The notes under the pieces: model-generated
What the model saw: only the letters and a program-made list of their open reading frames with translations
The model's database searches: none
What the model was told of the DNA's origin: nothing
Translations under genes and position numbers: made by a program
Part shown: piece by piece, positions 32,199-42,113 of the stretch
Layout of the letters: each line of letters opens with the position of its first letter
Numbering within the stretch: the stretch's first letter is position 1
Source of the DNA: JAYEPK01 sp048569615
Lineage (GTDB): Archaea > Thermoplasmatota > Penumbrarchaeia > Penumbrarchaeales > Penumbrarchaeaceae
Assembly: GCA_048569615.1 (NCBI GenBank)
Contig: JBLIRK010000011.1
Location: 5,752 to 69,751, forward strand
Length of the DNA stretch: 64,000 bases
Reading direction: 5' to 3'

Positions 32199-34111
32199 CT
32201 GAGCCTCACTGTCTCCAGGTTCATGGGGAATGTTGTCTGCTTCCCGTACTTCCTGTGAAGCGAGGACGCCAGGTCCATCTCCTTTCCCTCGTCACCGTGG
32301 TGGATGATTATCCTGTCCGGTTTGGGGTCCATGGTGGAGATGTAGTTTATCAACTGCTTCCTGTCAGAATGTCCGGAGAAGCCGTCGATGGTCTCGCTGC
32401 TTGCCCTGAGTGAGATCGCCATGGGTTTCCCCTTCTCCGAGACCACAAGTTCGGTAAGCCCCTTCTGGATCTTCCTTCCCAGCGTGCCCTCCGCCTGGTA
32501 TCCTACGAAGACCAGGGTGTTCTTCGGATCGGCTCCCCATACCTTCAGGTACTCCATCACCGGTCCTCCGTTCAGCATGCCCGATGTGGCCAGGACAACG
32601 CATGGCTCGTTGTCGTGGAGTATCTTCTCCCTCATGTCCCTGCTGTCCACCTTGTTGAAGTACTCCGAGAGGAAGGGATTCTCGTTGCGCTGGAAGATCT
32701 GGGTCCTGAGCTGGTTGTTGAGGAACTCGGGATAGGCGGTATGGATGGCAGTGGCCTCCCATATCATGCCGTCCAGGTAGATGGGGCATTTGGGTATCTG
32801 ACCGTTCTTCATCTGCTTCTCCAGGACGATCATCACCTCCTGGGAACGTCCCACGGCGAAAACCGGGATCAGCACCTTCCCGCCCAGGGAAAGCGTTCTC
32901 TTCATCACGCTCTTCAGCTGCGAGGCAGCCTCCTTTCTCGTCGGCTGGAAGTCCCTCTTTCCTCCGTAGGTGGATTCCATGACGAGGGCCTCCAGGCGGG
33001 GGAACTTGTTGGTGGCGGAGTTGAAGAGCCATGTCCTTTCGAACTTGATATCACCGGAGTAGGCGATATTGTAGAGCCCGTCGCCTATGTGAAAATGGGG
33101 GGACGAGGACCCAAGGATATGCCCGGCGTTGTGGAGGGTGAGCCTGATGTCGGGGGCTATGTCCGTGGTCTCGTTGTACTTTATCGGAATTGTATGCAGG
33201 ATCTCGTCCTGGACATGTTTGGATTCGTAGGGAGGTTTCTTCGCCTCCGCTGCAGCAACCTTGATGTAGTCGAGCTGCAGGAGGGCCATCATGTCCCTGG
33301 TCGGTGCCGTACAGTAGATCGGTCCGTCGTAGCCGTATTTGTACATCAGCGGAACCAGTCCGGAGTGGTCCAGGTGGGCATGGGTCACCACCACGGCATC
33401 GATGGATTCGAAGGGCTGTGCCTCGGAGATCTGGAGGTAGGGTGAAGGTTTATCCTGGGAGCCAACATTGACGCCGATGTCGACTATGACCTTGGAGTTC
33501 CTTGTTGTGAGCATGTGGCAGGACCTTCCTACCTCCCTGTAACCTCCCAGGCTGGTTGTCCTTATCCAGTTCTCGTCCTCGGGTATGTCCCTGAAGATCC
33601 TCCTTCCCACCTTCTTGAGGAAGGCTTTCCTCTTCTCGGTGACCTCAGGCTCCTTGAGGAACTGCCTTATGTCCTTGACGGACTTGGACTCGATGGGCGG
33701 TGTCCTTACGACTTGCGGTGCCCATCCGGTGAGCTTCTTTATCTGGTTCAGATTGGAACCGTGCTTTCCGATGGCCAGTCCGGGGGATAGGGCCTCGATG
33801 GTCACTTCGTTGGAATCATGGTTGAAGGCAACGTCGGTGACCTTTGCTTCCTCGGGGATCACGCTCCGTATGATGTCGCTTGCCTCGTTGACGTCCTTGA
33901 CCAGGGATGTGTGGGGGCGGATCGCCACCCTTCTCTTCAATCCCTGGGCTAGCTTCCTCACGAGGTTGGAATCATAAACGAATTCGTCCATGTTCTTCGT
34001 CTGGATAACAACGACGGGTCCCTCGAAGTCGACCCCGGTTATCTCTATACCCTCGGGTATCAACGCTTCTATCTCTGTTTTCAGGCGGGTAATCAAAGCC
34101 TCATAGGTCAC
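32195..34111 (-). CDS. KH-domain beta-CASP ribonuclease aCPSF1 (FttA)
   Basis: aCPSF1 is the archaeal homologue of CPSF73: it cleaves nascent RNA and acts as transcription termination factor FttA. The 638-residue protein has two N-terminal KH domains (about 1-140, with SPGLAIGKHGSNLNQIKKL), then a metallo-beta-lactamase domain with the zinc motif THAHLDHSG at about 242-250 and further ligands in LHNAGHILGSSSPHFHIGD and YSGDIKFERTW. The beta-CASP segment follows, ending in the motif SGHSDRKQLINYI and IIHHGDEGKEMDL. All expected histidines and aspartates are visible. The start is GTG with GGTG seven bases upstream. DUF123 is translationally coupled downstream. Confidence 0.96.
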   Translation of the reverse strand: MTYEALITRLKTEIEALIPEGIEITGVDFEGPVVVIQTKNMDEFVYDSNLVRKLAQGLKRRVAIRPHTSLVKDVNEASDIIRSVIPEEAKVTDVAFNHDSNEVTIEALSPGLAIGKHGSNLNQIKKLTGWAPQVVRTPPIESKSVKDIRQFLKEPEVTEKRKAFLKKVGRRIFRDIPEDENWIRTTSLGGYREVGRSCHMLTTRNSKVIVDIGVNVGSQDKPSPYLQISEAQPFESIDAVVVTHAHLDHSGLVPLMYKYGYDGPIYCTAPTRDMMALLQLDYIKVAAAEAKKPPYESKHVQDEILHTIPIKYNETTDIAPDIRLTLHNAGHILGSSSPHFHIGDGLYNIAYSGDIKFERTWLFNSATNKFPRLEALVMESTYGGKRDFQPTRKEAASQLKSVMKRTLSLGGKVLIPVFAVGRSQEVMIVLEKQMKNGQIPKCPIYLDGMIWEATAIHTAYPEFLNNQLRTQIFQRNENPFLSEYFNKVDSRDMREKILHDNEPCVVLATSGMLNGGPVMEYLKVWGADPKNTLVFVGYQAEGTLGRKIQKGLTELVVSEKGKPMAISLRASSETIDGFSGHSDRKQLINYISTMDPKPDRIIIHHGDEGKEMDLASSLHRKYGKQTTFPMNLETVRLR

Positions 34112-34156
34112 TTTATCACACCCATTTTCGAGTGAGCTGCATCAAAGTCGGAACCC

Positions 34157-34176
34157 TGGACCACAGAGTTGGTCCA
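34157..34176. promoter_or_regulatory. Perfect 7-bp hairpin between psmB and aCPSF1
   Basis: TGGACCA / TGGTCCA with a 6-base loop lies about 46 bases before the aCPSF1 start, inside its expected 5' leader. A box A-like AATTATTTG is just upstream. It could end psmB transcripts or regulate aCPSF1. Confidence 0.3.
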
Positions 34177-34278
34177 CGGCTCAAATAATTTGTAACGTGA
34201 ATTTGATGTGGAGAATCAAATATGATGTCCCTCAGCAATAATATCAGGAAAAACCTGAGTTCAGGGGGCTTTGATGTT

Positions 34279-34920
34279 CTACTTGATATTTAATTTTTGC
34301 TTCCTCTTATCAACCTCTTCCTGGCTGACGGAATTCCATCCCTTCTTGTCTATGACCACGATATCGTAGCCGTTGCCCGATGCCGAATCCCTTCTCATGG
34401 CAGCATTCAGGGCTTTTATGGCTATGTCCACGCCGTCGGTGGTCTTGATGTCCTCCTTGTAGTTGTCCTCCAGGACGCCGTAGGCGTACGGGGAGCCTGA
34501 GCCGGTGGCGCAGTACTTGTCAGGAATGGACCCGCCAGCAGCATCGAGGGAGTAAACGTGCCCTCCCTCCCGGTCGTATCCGCCAAGGAGGAGCTGGACC
34601 CAGTAGGGATAATATCTTGAGCCCGATAGGATGTTCGCGGTCAGTGTGGCGGCGGCCTTGATGGACATTGGCTGGTCCCTCTTGAGCCTGTAGAGCTCAG
34701 CCTCAGCCTTAATGTATCTTGCCAGGTTCTGGGCATCCCCGACGAGACCGGCTGTCGTGAGCCCGATGTGGTCGTCGATCTTGAAGAGCTTCTGGGTCTC
34801 TGTGTGGGCGATGAGTGTGCCCATGGTCGCCCTGTGTTCGGTGGCGAGTACTACCCCGTCCTTGCAGACTAGTCCGAGGGTCGTTGTTCCGGTCTTCATT
34901 GGCTCCTGTGCATCGGTCAT
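34279..34920 (-). CDS. psmB: 20S proteasome beta subunit
   Basis: This is the catalytic subunit of the archaeal 20S proteasome. From ATG 34920 the protein begins MTDAQEPMKTG followed by TTTLGL: an 11-residue propeptide that is self-cleaved to expose Thr1. Counting from Thr1, the catalytic Glu17 (ATEH) and Lys33 (TETQK) are both present, and the later motif ATGSGSPYAYGVLE is typical. A longer frame begins at 34995, but ATG 34920 has GGTGG before it and a TTTAAATA box (34977-34984) about 60 nt upstream. Length 213 is normal. The only proteasome gene in the window, it lies upstream of aCPSF1 on the same strand. Confidence 0.96.
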   Translation of the reverse strand: MTDAQEPMKTGTTTLGLVCKDGVVLATEHRATMGTLIAHTETQKLFKIDDHIGLTTAGLVGDAQNLARYIKAEAELYRLKRDQPMSIKAAATLTANILSGSRYYPYWVQLLLGGYDREGGHVYSLDAAGGSIPDKYCATGSGSPYAYGVLEDNYKEDIKTTDGVDIAIKALNAAMRRDSASGNGYDIVVIDKKGWNSVSQEEVDKRKQKLNIK

Positions 34921-35102
34921 GGTATTTCCACCTATTCTGTGTCGAGAAGATGCGGTTTCCATCATCCAAGAGGGGCTATTTAAAGATGTTGACAATGCAA
35001 TTATCTGTTGATCGGGATGCCTTCGGACTGCATGGCCTGGGTCATAATGAGGATTGGAGCTTTACGGTTCGATTTTCATGTTATGTACTATTATCATTTG
35101 CA

Positions 35103-35633
35103 TCATTCGAAAAAGTGAATTCCATATCTTAGGTCATCCACCTTTATTTTAACCTGGTCGCCCTGGCGTACATGCGGAAGGTATCCGGGCCAACATCCAC
35201 CTCCAGCCGTATTTTTTGTGCCAAGATCGTATATTGAGAAGGTCTTGCCGCAGTTGAGGCATCTGGCGTATTCACCTTCCTGAACGTATCCCTTCTTCGC
35301 ATCGTAACATACGTCGCAGGCATCGAAGGCGGTGTGGACCTCTCCATCTTTATCAGTTACAACAAAGTACTTCACGATGATACCTTGAACCGCCTGGTAG
35401 TAGTAATGGAACTTGCCGTCGGATATGTCATTGACCTCGATGATGATGTCGTTACCAACCACCTTGTTAGCCTGATATTCATTTGGCTCTTCTTCGTTCT
35501 CCAAGGTTATCAGTTTGAAAAAACCAAATATGAGGAGGGCCAGGACACATATTATCCCTAAGGCTAGCAGGTGGTTCTTTTTCTTTTTTTCGACCTTTTC
35601 CAACCTTTCCTTTGCTTTGCCCTTTGTCATCAT
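35103..35633 (-). CDS. DUF2318 membrane-anchored cysteine protein
   Basis: The 176-residue protein has a Lys-rich cytoplasmic N-terminus, one membrane helix (about 22-42) and an extracytoplasmic domain. The latter carries the DUF2318 motifs: FDACDVCYDAKKGY, ARCLNCGKTFSIYDLG and GGGCWPGYLPH. The five cysteines and nearby residues resemble a metal or cluster site. DUF2318 occurs next to ABC-type LolD/FtsX transporters and iron permeases, and is thought to take part in metal (iron or copper) uptake or redox. It lies 7 bases after the ABC ATPase gene, completing a three-gene operon read from 37528. Confidence 0.85.
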   Translation of the reverse strand: MMTKGKAKERLEKVEKKKKNHLLALGIICVLALLIFGFFKLITLENEEEPNEYQANKVVGNDIIIEVNDISDGKFHYYYQAVQGIIVKYFVVTDKDGEVHTAFDACDVCYDAKKGYVQEGEYARCLNCGKTFSIYDLGTKNTAGGGCWPGYLPHVRQGDQVKIKVDDLRYGIHFFE

Positions 35634-35640
35634 ATCACCC

Positions 35641-36315
35641 TTAGTTGCGATTTGTATCGTTTCTTATCTTTCCATCTTCAAGCGTGATGACCCTGTCTCC
35701 CCATGACGTGAGTTCATGATTATGGGTGACGAAGATAATGGTCATCCCTTTGGAATTGAGTTCCTTCAGGATTTCCATTATACTAAGTCCATTCTTCTTA
35801 TCCAAGTTCCCGGTCGGCTCATCAGCGAGAATGATCCGCGGTTCGTTTATCAAAGCCCTGGCGATCGAGACCCGCTGTTGCTCGCCTCCCGAAAGCTTGG
35901 AAGGCACATGATCGAGCCTGGTGGATAGTCCAAGCTGGCCTAGCACACTTCTTGCGGACTCCCTGTCGACCAAGCTGTGGAAATACTGGGCGATCTCGAC
36001 ATTTTCCAGGGCCGTAAGATAGGGTATGAGATGGTACTGCTGGAAAATCATCCCGAGGTTGTTTCTCCTGAAAATGGCCAGTTCCCTTTCGGATTTCTCG
36101 GTTAGGTCCTCATTGAAGACCTTGATGCTTCCGCCAGTAGGCTTGTCGAGGCAGGAGATCATATTCAGCAAAGTTGTTTTACCGGAACCGGATGGACCCA
36201 TTATAAAGGTCCATTCCCTATCCCTGATTTTAATATCTATTCCATTGAGTGCTTTGGTCTCATCCGGATATATCTTGACAAGATCTTTTACCTCCACAAT
36301 GAACTCGCCCGCCAT
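35641..36315 (-). CDS. ABC transporter ATPase (LolD/MacB type)
   Basis: The 224-residue ATPase has Walker A GPSGSGKTTLLN (about 37-48), Q-loop FQQYHLIPYLTALENVE, signature LSGGEQQRVSIARAL, Walker B RIILADEPTGNLD and the switch His in IIFVTHNHEL. The LolD/MacB-like subfamily is indicated by SCLDKPTGGSIKV and the short length. ATG 36315 is preferred over a GTG at 36324 because GGGGTGA sits five bases before it. It begins one base after the permease stop and partners with it. The complex probably does not import a solute but acts as a mechanotransmitter or exporter, as MacB/LolCDE do; the DUF2318 neighbour suggests metal-related work. Confidence 0.93.
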   Translation of the reverse strand: MAGEFIVEVKDLVKIYPDETKALNGIDIKIRDREWTFIMGPSGSGKTTLLNMISCLDKPTGGSIKVFNEDLTEKSERELAIFRRNNLGMIFQQYHLIPYLTALENVEIAQYFHSLVDRESARSVLGQLGLSTRLDHVPSKLSGGEQQRVSIARALINEPRIILADEPTGNLDKKNGLSIMEILKELNSKGMTIIFVTHNHELTSWGDRVITLEDGKIRNDTNRN

Positions 36316-36316
36316 C

Positions 36317-37528
36317 TTATTCACCCCTTAGAACAACCGCGGGATCGACCTTCATCGCCATCCTCAGTGGAATTATCGAGGAAACGATGACTATCCCCAT
36401 CGATATGAGGATTGAAAGGCCCAACATCTCATATCTGATCCCTATGGAGGTGCCAAAGGCATATTGACCTATCAGCTGTGATATGAGGATACCGAGTCCA
36501 AATCCAAGGAAGCCTGAAATCAGAGAGATCAGCAATCCCTCACCGATGAAGATCATGGATATGTTGAAATTGTGGGCTCCGACCGCTTTCATGAGCCCGA
36601 TTTCCTTCCTCCTTTCAGCAACACTCAAGGTAAGGGTTGTCATTACAGCAAGCACCGATGCACCTAGTGAAGCAAAGGTTATGAGTCCTACAAGTTTCTT
36701 GACCAGGTCCAGGGTCTCCATTTCAGCCATTGCCACCTGCTTCACAGTTTTCACTTCGACACTCTCTATGTTCTGCTCTATCACCGCTGCGATGTCCTCC
36801 AGCGGGCAGCCGTTGCAAAGAGCTGAAAGCTGCATGATGTTGACAAGACCTTCCTTGCCCGTGAGCTCCTGTACCGCATCAAGATCAGCAAAGATCCTTA
36901 GATCGTCATCCCCCCCGGTTGATACAATACCCGATATTGTGAATTCAGCTCTATTGGTGAAAGGGACCTTGGTCTCGTTTATCAGTTCGAAATCGGAATA
37001 TTCGAAAAGGATCCGGTCACCTATTTCAATACCTAAAACCTCAGCAGCTTTCATGCCGATCGCTATTTGGGACGGGATTGACGGATATTCGCCGGTTATG
37101 TCCCACCATAGATTGATACCTTGAAGCTCATCGAACCAGGTCCCGACTAGTGTAACGTCTCTCGTGCCTTCAGCCTTTACATTAACATAGAGCAAGGCAT
37201 TCTTGCCCAGGACTCCTTTTACTTTGTCGCCGAAGACCTCCAGGGGAAGGTCCCTGATCATTTTTGCATCATATTCGGAAATATACTCTGTTTCGGTGAT
37301 AACTCCGAGATTGACGGACCCAACGTTCAATTGGATGTCCTCGCTCCTTGGAACAACGATTAGATTAGGACCGAAGGCCCTCAGGCTATTTGCGATCCTT
37401 TCCTCGGTATCAATGGATACCATTATCAGTGAAGTGATCATGGAAATTCCGATAATTAGAGCCAATGAAGGTAGCAGATATCTCCATTTCCTCATCTTGA
37501 ACGACTTCATTAGGATGCGTACGAACAT
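36317..37528 (-). CDS. FtsX/MacB-family ABC permease
   Basis: The 403-residue permease has one helix near residues 15-37, a large extracytoplasmic MacB-PCD-type domain (about 40-275) and three C-terminal helices (about 280-395) with the FtsX motif EIGLMKAVGAHNFNISMIFI and the end IIPLRMAMKVDPAVVLRGE, a standard MacB/FtsX ending. The ectodomain contains a pair of cysteines (ALCNGCPLEDIAAV) that might bind metal, consistent with the DUF2318 partner. A box A GATATAAAAG lies about 30 nt before the ATG, giving a nearly leaderless operon start. The operon is AT-richer than the flanking genes. Confidence 0.92.
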   Translation of the reverse strand: MFVRILMKSFKMRKWRYLLPSLALIIGISMITSLIMVSIDTEERIANSLRAFGPNLIVVPRSEDIQLNVGSVNLGVITETEYISEYDAKMIRDLPLEVFGDKVKGVLGKNALLYVNVKAEGTRDVTLVGTWFDELQGINLWWDITGEYPSIPSQIAIGMKAAEVLGIEIGDRILFEYSDFELINETKVPFTNRAEFTISGIVSTGGDDDLRIFADLDAVQELTGKEGLVNIMQLSALCNGCPLEDIAAVIEQNIESVEVKTVKQVAMAEMETLDLVKKLVGLITFASLGASVLAVMTTLTLSVAERRKEIGLMKAVGAHNFNISMIFIGEGLLISLISGFLGFGLGILISQLIGQYAFGTSIGIRYEMLGLSILISMGIVIVSSIIPLRMAMKVDPAVVLRGE

Positions 37529-37800
37529 TTTATCTTTTTAGAAATTAGAACTCCTTTTATATCAAATCAGATAGTGTTGATTAGACAGTCAAAACATTAC
37601 CATTATTGTTGAAAAATTAGCAAACTGTACGATACAGATAAATATCTGCACCAAACCCGGAAAGGGAGGGAAATTCAGATCGGAGATCCAAAAGAGCTCA
37701 CTTATTGACCCTAGAGAAGAATAAAGTTCAACGTCTTTTAATGAATCAATATAAATCTATAAATAAGTCCGGATGATAGTTCTTAAAGAGTCAAATTAAA
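37529..37800. promoter_or_regulatory. Divergent AT-rich promoter region
   Basis: It holds a minus-strand box A for the ABC operon (about 37556-37566) and a plus-strand box A TCTATAAATA (37756-37765) for the subtilase gene. No gene is seen. Confidence 0.5.
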
Positions 37801-40800
37801 ATGATGTCGGGGACACAAATGATGTGGAATATCATCCATTTCGTAGCTGCAGTTATTCTGATAGCGATTTCAATCACCATTCCGGGTAGTGGAGAAGTGG
37901 ACGAGAACAACCTCGTTGAAATGGAATGGGAGTCTGTGAAAGTAGATGTGTTCGATTGGACCGGTTGGGACCGGGACCTGGATGGTGATCGGATCGATGA
38001 CCTGTTGGAGGAAAGCTCCATTGACGCCGATGCGGATATGGTGGGCATCAATGTCCATTTCCGCTACCACCCCTCCTCGGTGGATGAAGGCAGACTGCTT
38101 GATGTCCTCGGAGAAGGCTCGGTCTTTCATCATGCGGGAAGATACTCAACAGCACTTTATCTTTCGATCCCCCGGAATTACATTTCGGGTCTTCCGGCTC
38201 TTCTTTCGGACGATATCACGATGATAGAATACAGGCCTCCCGTTGTCAATTTCCTTGACGTCTCCGCCCCCGCGACGAGGTCCAGGGAGTCAGAGCAGTA
38301 TTCCCCGGATACGGCTTGGGACCTAGGTCCAACCGGGGGGGACATGGTCATAGCGGTCATAGATTCAGGGGTGGACAACAGCATCCATGAGTCCCTGAGG
38401 GGAAAATACGTCTACGGTGTGGACTTCACGGGAACAACGGTCATCTACGGCCTGGACCCGGATGACATAGACGGACACGGCACCCATGTGGCAGGGACCG
38501 CCATGGGGACCGGAGGGATCTCCGGGACCTACAAGGGAACAGCGCCGGATGCTGACCTGGTGGACCTGAGGTATGCCAAGGTCCAGGGAGATTTCACCGG
38601 GGCGGCCGACAGGGCTCTCGAATGGCTCATCGAAAACCATGCCGAATACGATATAAGGGTGGCATCATGCTCATGGGGGTCCACGATCACGACCTCCGGG
38701 AGGGACACAACTTCAAGGCTGGTGAACCAGCTGGTTGACGAGGGTGTGGTTGTTGTGGTCGCCGCCGGGAACGACGGGGAGCAGGGTCTTCCGAGCCCCG
38801 CATCAGCCGACGGCGCCCTCACCGTAGGCGCCCTGGACGATCGGGGGACGGTGAACCGCGGCGATGACGCCCACGCCTGGTTCTCCAACAGAGGCCCAAG
38901 GGCCAACGACGGGGACCTGGACGATGATGACGAGCTGAAGCCCGATGTTCTGGCTCCCGGGGTCGATATAAGATCGGCCAAGCATAATTCGGTCATGGAT
39001 TATGTTGAGATGACCGGCACGTCGATGTCCGCCCCCCACGTGTCCGGTATCGTGGCCCTCATGCTCCAGGCAGATCCCGGACTGACCCCCAACCAGGTCA
39101 AGTCCATACTGAGGGATACGGCCCAGCAGACATACGCTGCGTCCGTTCCGGCCCAGGACCCTAAATACAATTACAGGTCGGGCTGGGGTTATGTAGATGC
39201 CTACGGGGCCGTAAAAAGGGCCCTGGACCTGGTATCCTACGAGGTCCAGGCTCCCGCAAACGTCAGGCTCAACTCGCCCTTCCAAGTCGAACTTACAGGG
39301 CACTTCACGAAGACGTCCTACGACATCCAGGGCGATACCATGGAGCTCACCCTTTCCACTCCCATTCAATGGGGTCCTCCCACCGGAGTCGAAGTGGATC
39401 CCGACCAGGCAGATGCGGATGCTACGGTTTCCTTCCCCCTGATCCAGGGAGGGAGATGGACCGTGACCGCTTCCATAGTATACAATGGGACGGTGGAGGA
39501 TGCCGAACCAAGGCTGGCGGCCGAACTCGTGCCCGTGGGAATGGTGGGGGACGAGAGGGTTATTTCGGGAAGCATGTCGATAAACGGGATAGAGGGTGAG
39601 GTCACGCCAACCAATGTCACGATATCCTATGATTCCCTTCCTCCGGACCTTTCCATAACACCCACCGCCATCTGGTTCTCGGACAACCTTCCCAACAGCG
39701 GGGACCAGGTCGATATTGACGTGATGGTCAACAACACCGGGTGGACCGATGCCGAGGATGTCCTGATCAGGTTCCTGGACGGCCCCGAGATGACCGGTTC
39801 CGTGATCGGTGAGGATGTGATCGACGTCCCGATGCTATCAAACGCCGTGGCATCAATGACATGGGATTCGAATCCGGGCATACATGCCATCACCGTTATC
39901 GCCGACCCCGACAACGATATACCCGAATCCAGCGAGGATAACAATTCCGCCGAGAGACCGATAACGGTCAGAGGCGTCAATGCTCCCCCCATAGCCCAGC
40001 TTTCGGTGTCGCCGGAAAGCGGCACAACGATCACAAGTTTCACCTTCGACGGGTCCGGATCGAGCGACACGAATCCCAGGGGTACCGTCGTATCCTATGA
40101 ATACGATTTCGGGGATGGAGAATCAACGGGATGGATCAACGAAGCCAGCGTCGAGCACATTTACAGATCGGGGGGCACATACACTGCCTCCCTGCGGGTC
40201 AAGGACAACGGAGGGACCACATCCACCAACACAGATGAGGTAACGGTGAACGTGACCTCCGTGCAGTCGGAGGAGATGGACCTCTACCTCAATTCTTCCT
40301 TCGGTCTCTCTCCGCTTCCAGGTCCCGAGGGGAGCCTTGGCATCCGGAACGGCAGTTCACCCTTCGCTGTCGGGACATGGATCTCGGATCCCTTGGATCG
40401 GTCCCTGATATTGCATACCGCGGCTGTCGGGTCCTTAAAGATATGGTCCCGGGACCCAACGACCATCCAGGTCACATTGGAATTGGTGATCGGGCAGGTG
40501 GATTACAGCTCCTATCAGGTCATCGAGCATCAGGGAGGAGGGAACGGGACCTTCCCTGTCGATGTCATTATGCAGGAGAGCCTGCTCAAATACATGGAAA
40601 CGTTCTCCCTGGAGATAGGCATCTCATCCGGCGGCGACGATGCCTTGCTGTACCTCGGTCAGGGAGGCTCCAGGCTCAAAATATACTACTATCCAAAGGA
40701 GAACGAGCTTCCCGCCGCGGATGCGGGGGATGACATGGATGTGAAGGCCGGCCGGAAGGTGACATTCACGGGTTCGGCCTTGGACCCCGACGGCGAGATA

Positions 40801-42111
40801 AATACTGCCCGCTGGGATGTCGACGGTGATGGGATCTGGGATGCCGAGGGGGAAGACGTCCTCCAGTTCGAATACGAAGGGTACGCTTCCGAAGGGTCGT
40901 ACAGGGCAAGGCTCGAGGTAGTTGACAGCGACGGAGGCATCTCAAGCGATACGGCAGGCGTGACGGTCCGCCCCTCCGATTACAACTACGCCCCGACCGT
41001 CAGCATGCTCTGCCCCGCCGAGGTCGTGACAGGTGTTCTGGAGGTCCTGGGATCATCCTCTGATGACACAAGGGTGGAACTTGTGGAGGTGAGCGTCGAA
41101 GGTCCCGTGGGCGGGGATAACATCGTCTCGGTCCCGTGGACGGAGGCTGACGGGACCGATCCTTGGACCTTCACGCTGGATACGAGGCCGCTGGAAGATG
41201 GTGACTATTCAATCAAGGCCAGGGCCTTTGACGGAGAGAGGTTCTCGGAGATCGAGGAGTGCCGTTTTTCGGTGGTGAACCCGAATTCGCCTCCCGACAT
41301 CGAGAGGGCGGTCATGACACCCGTACCGCTGCCCCTGGACGGGGAGACCACTCTTTTGATAAAGGTGGATGTCTCCGATCCGGACCTTCCGAACGATAAA
41401 CTTTCCGTGGCAGCGGACCTGTCATACATAGGCGGGCCCGCCGAGTCCTACATGAGGGATGACGGGAACGGTCCCGACACCGATGCCGGGGACAACGAGT
41501 ACACCCTGGAGTTCACCCCATCGATCTCGGTCGGAAGCGGCACCTATTCCATATCCTTCACGGTGATCGACCGGAAAGAGGCTGAGGACCGGACGTCCTC
41601 CCAGATCGAGTTCGTTTATCCCCTGGACGTGGAGGTTTCCGTCTCCCCCGGTCCGTACTATCCCGGAAGGGAAGTGAATTTCCAGGTAAAGCTCCAAAAC
41701 GACCAGCTGGTCAGCGGCGTTCGTCTGGAGATAGCCGGAGAGGCCGTCCTGCTCATGGACGACGGAAGGAGCGGCGACAGGATCGCCGGGGACTCCGTCT
41801 ATTCCAGGGACGTGGAGCTTCCGGCGGAGTCCGGAAGGCTGGACTACACGATCTCGGTGCTTGACGAGTACGGTATGGAGCTCTATACGGAATCGGGCTC
41901 CCTTACGGTCCTTGGGGACCTCACCACTCCTGGCGGGGGATCGGACCTACAGATGGTTGTTGTTATCGGGATTGCAGTGATCGTATCTGTCATTGCTGCC
42001 GGGTTGTTGTTCCTTTTGTTATCGAGGAGGAGGGGGAATGCGGAGCAGGTCACCGTGATGGAATATCAGGGCGGCACCCAACACATCATAGCCCATGTCA
42101 TCGAGGAATAG
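37801..42111 (+). CDS. Membrane-anchored subtilisin-like protease with CARDB and PKD domains
   Basis: The 1436-residue protein has a signal peptide (about 1-30) and an S8 peptidase domain with all three catalytic residues: Asp188 in VIAVIDSGVDNS, His226 in GHGTHVAG and Ser408 in GTSMSAPHVSG; the oxyanion Asn is in VVAAGNDGEQG. The region 30-170 is likely a propeptide. Downstream are a CARDB-like domain (about 620-720), PKD domains (YEYDFGDGESTGW near 765 and WDVDGDGIWDAEG near 1005) and further beta-sandwiches. A transmembrane helix at about 1380-1402 is followed by SRRRG and a short tail. It is expected to degrade extracellular proteins while tethered to the cell. A strong box A precedes it. 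Confidence 0.93.
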   Translation: MMSGTQMMWNIIHFVAAVILIAISITIPGSGEVDENNLVEMEWESVKVDVFDWTGWDRDLDGDRIDDLLEESSIDADADMVGINVHFRYHPSSVDEGRLLDVLGEGSVFHHAGRYSTALYLSIPRNYISGLPALLSDDITMIEYRPPVVNFLDVSAPATRSRESEQYSPDTAWDLGPTGGDMVIAVIDSGVDNSIHESLRGKYVYGVDFTGTTVIYGLDPDDIDGHGTHVAGTAMGTGGISGTYKGTAPDADLVDLRYAKVQGDFTGAADRALEWLIENHAEYDIRVASCSWGSTITTSGRDTTSRLVNQLVDEGVVVVVAAGNDGEQGLPSPASADGALTVGALDDRGTVNRGDDAHAWFSNRGPRANDGDLDDDDELKPDVLAPGVDIRSAKHNSVMDYVEMTGTSMSAPHVSGIVALMLQADPGLTPNQVKSILRDTAQQTYAASVPAQDPKYNYRSGWGYVDAYGAVKRALDLVSYEVQAPANVRLNSPFQVELTGHFTKTSYDIQGDTMELTLSTPIQWGPPTGVEVDPDQADADATVSFPLIQGGRWTVTASIVYNGTVEDAEPRLAAELVPVGMVGDERVISGSMSINGIEGEVTPTNVTISYDSLPPDLSITPTAIWFSDNLPNSGDQVDIDVMVNNTGWTDAEDVLIRFLDGPEMTGSVIGEDVIDVPMLSNAVASMTWDSNPGIHAITVIADPDNDIPESSEDNNSAERPITVRGVNAPPIAQLSVSPESGTTITSFTFDGSGSSDTNPRGTVVSYEYDFGDGESTGWINEASVEHIYRSGGTYTASLRVKDNGGTTSTNTDEVTVNVTSVQSEEMDLYLNSSFGLSPLPGPEGSLGIRNGSSPFAVGTWISDPLDRSLILHTAAVGSLKIWSRDPTTIQVTLELVIGQVDYSSYQVIEHQGGGNGTFPVDVIMQESLLKYMETFSLEIGISSGGDDALLYLGQGGSRLKIYYYPKENELPAADAGDDMDVKAGRKVTFTGSALDPDGEINTARWDVDGDGIWDAEGEDVLQFEYEGYASEGSYRARLEVVDSDGGISSDTAGVTVRPSDYNYAPTVSMLCPAEVVTGVLEVLGSSSDDTRVELVEVSVEGPVGGDNIVSVPWTEADGTDPWTFTLDTRPLEDGDYSIKARAFDGERFSEIEECRFSVVNPNSPPDIERAVMTPVPLPLDGETTLLIKVDVSDPDLPNDKLSVAADLSYIGGPAESYMRDDGNGPDTDAGDNEYTLEFTPSISVGSGTYSISFTVIDRKEAEDRTSSQIEFVYPLDVEVSVSPGPYYPGREVNFQVKLQNDQLVSGVRLEIAGEAVLLMDDGRSGDRIAGDSVYSRDVELPAESGRLDYTISVLDEYGMELYTESGSLTVLGDLTTPGGGSDLQMVVVIGIAVIVSVIAAGLLFLLLSRRRGNAEQVTVMEYQGGTQHIIAHVIEE

Positions 42112-42113
42112 AC

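Noticed and set aside
32615..33445. A 276-codon plus-strand frame inside aCPSF1
   Set aside because: It lies antisense to the metallo-beta-lactamase/beta-CASP motifs and resembles a codon shadow.
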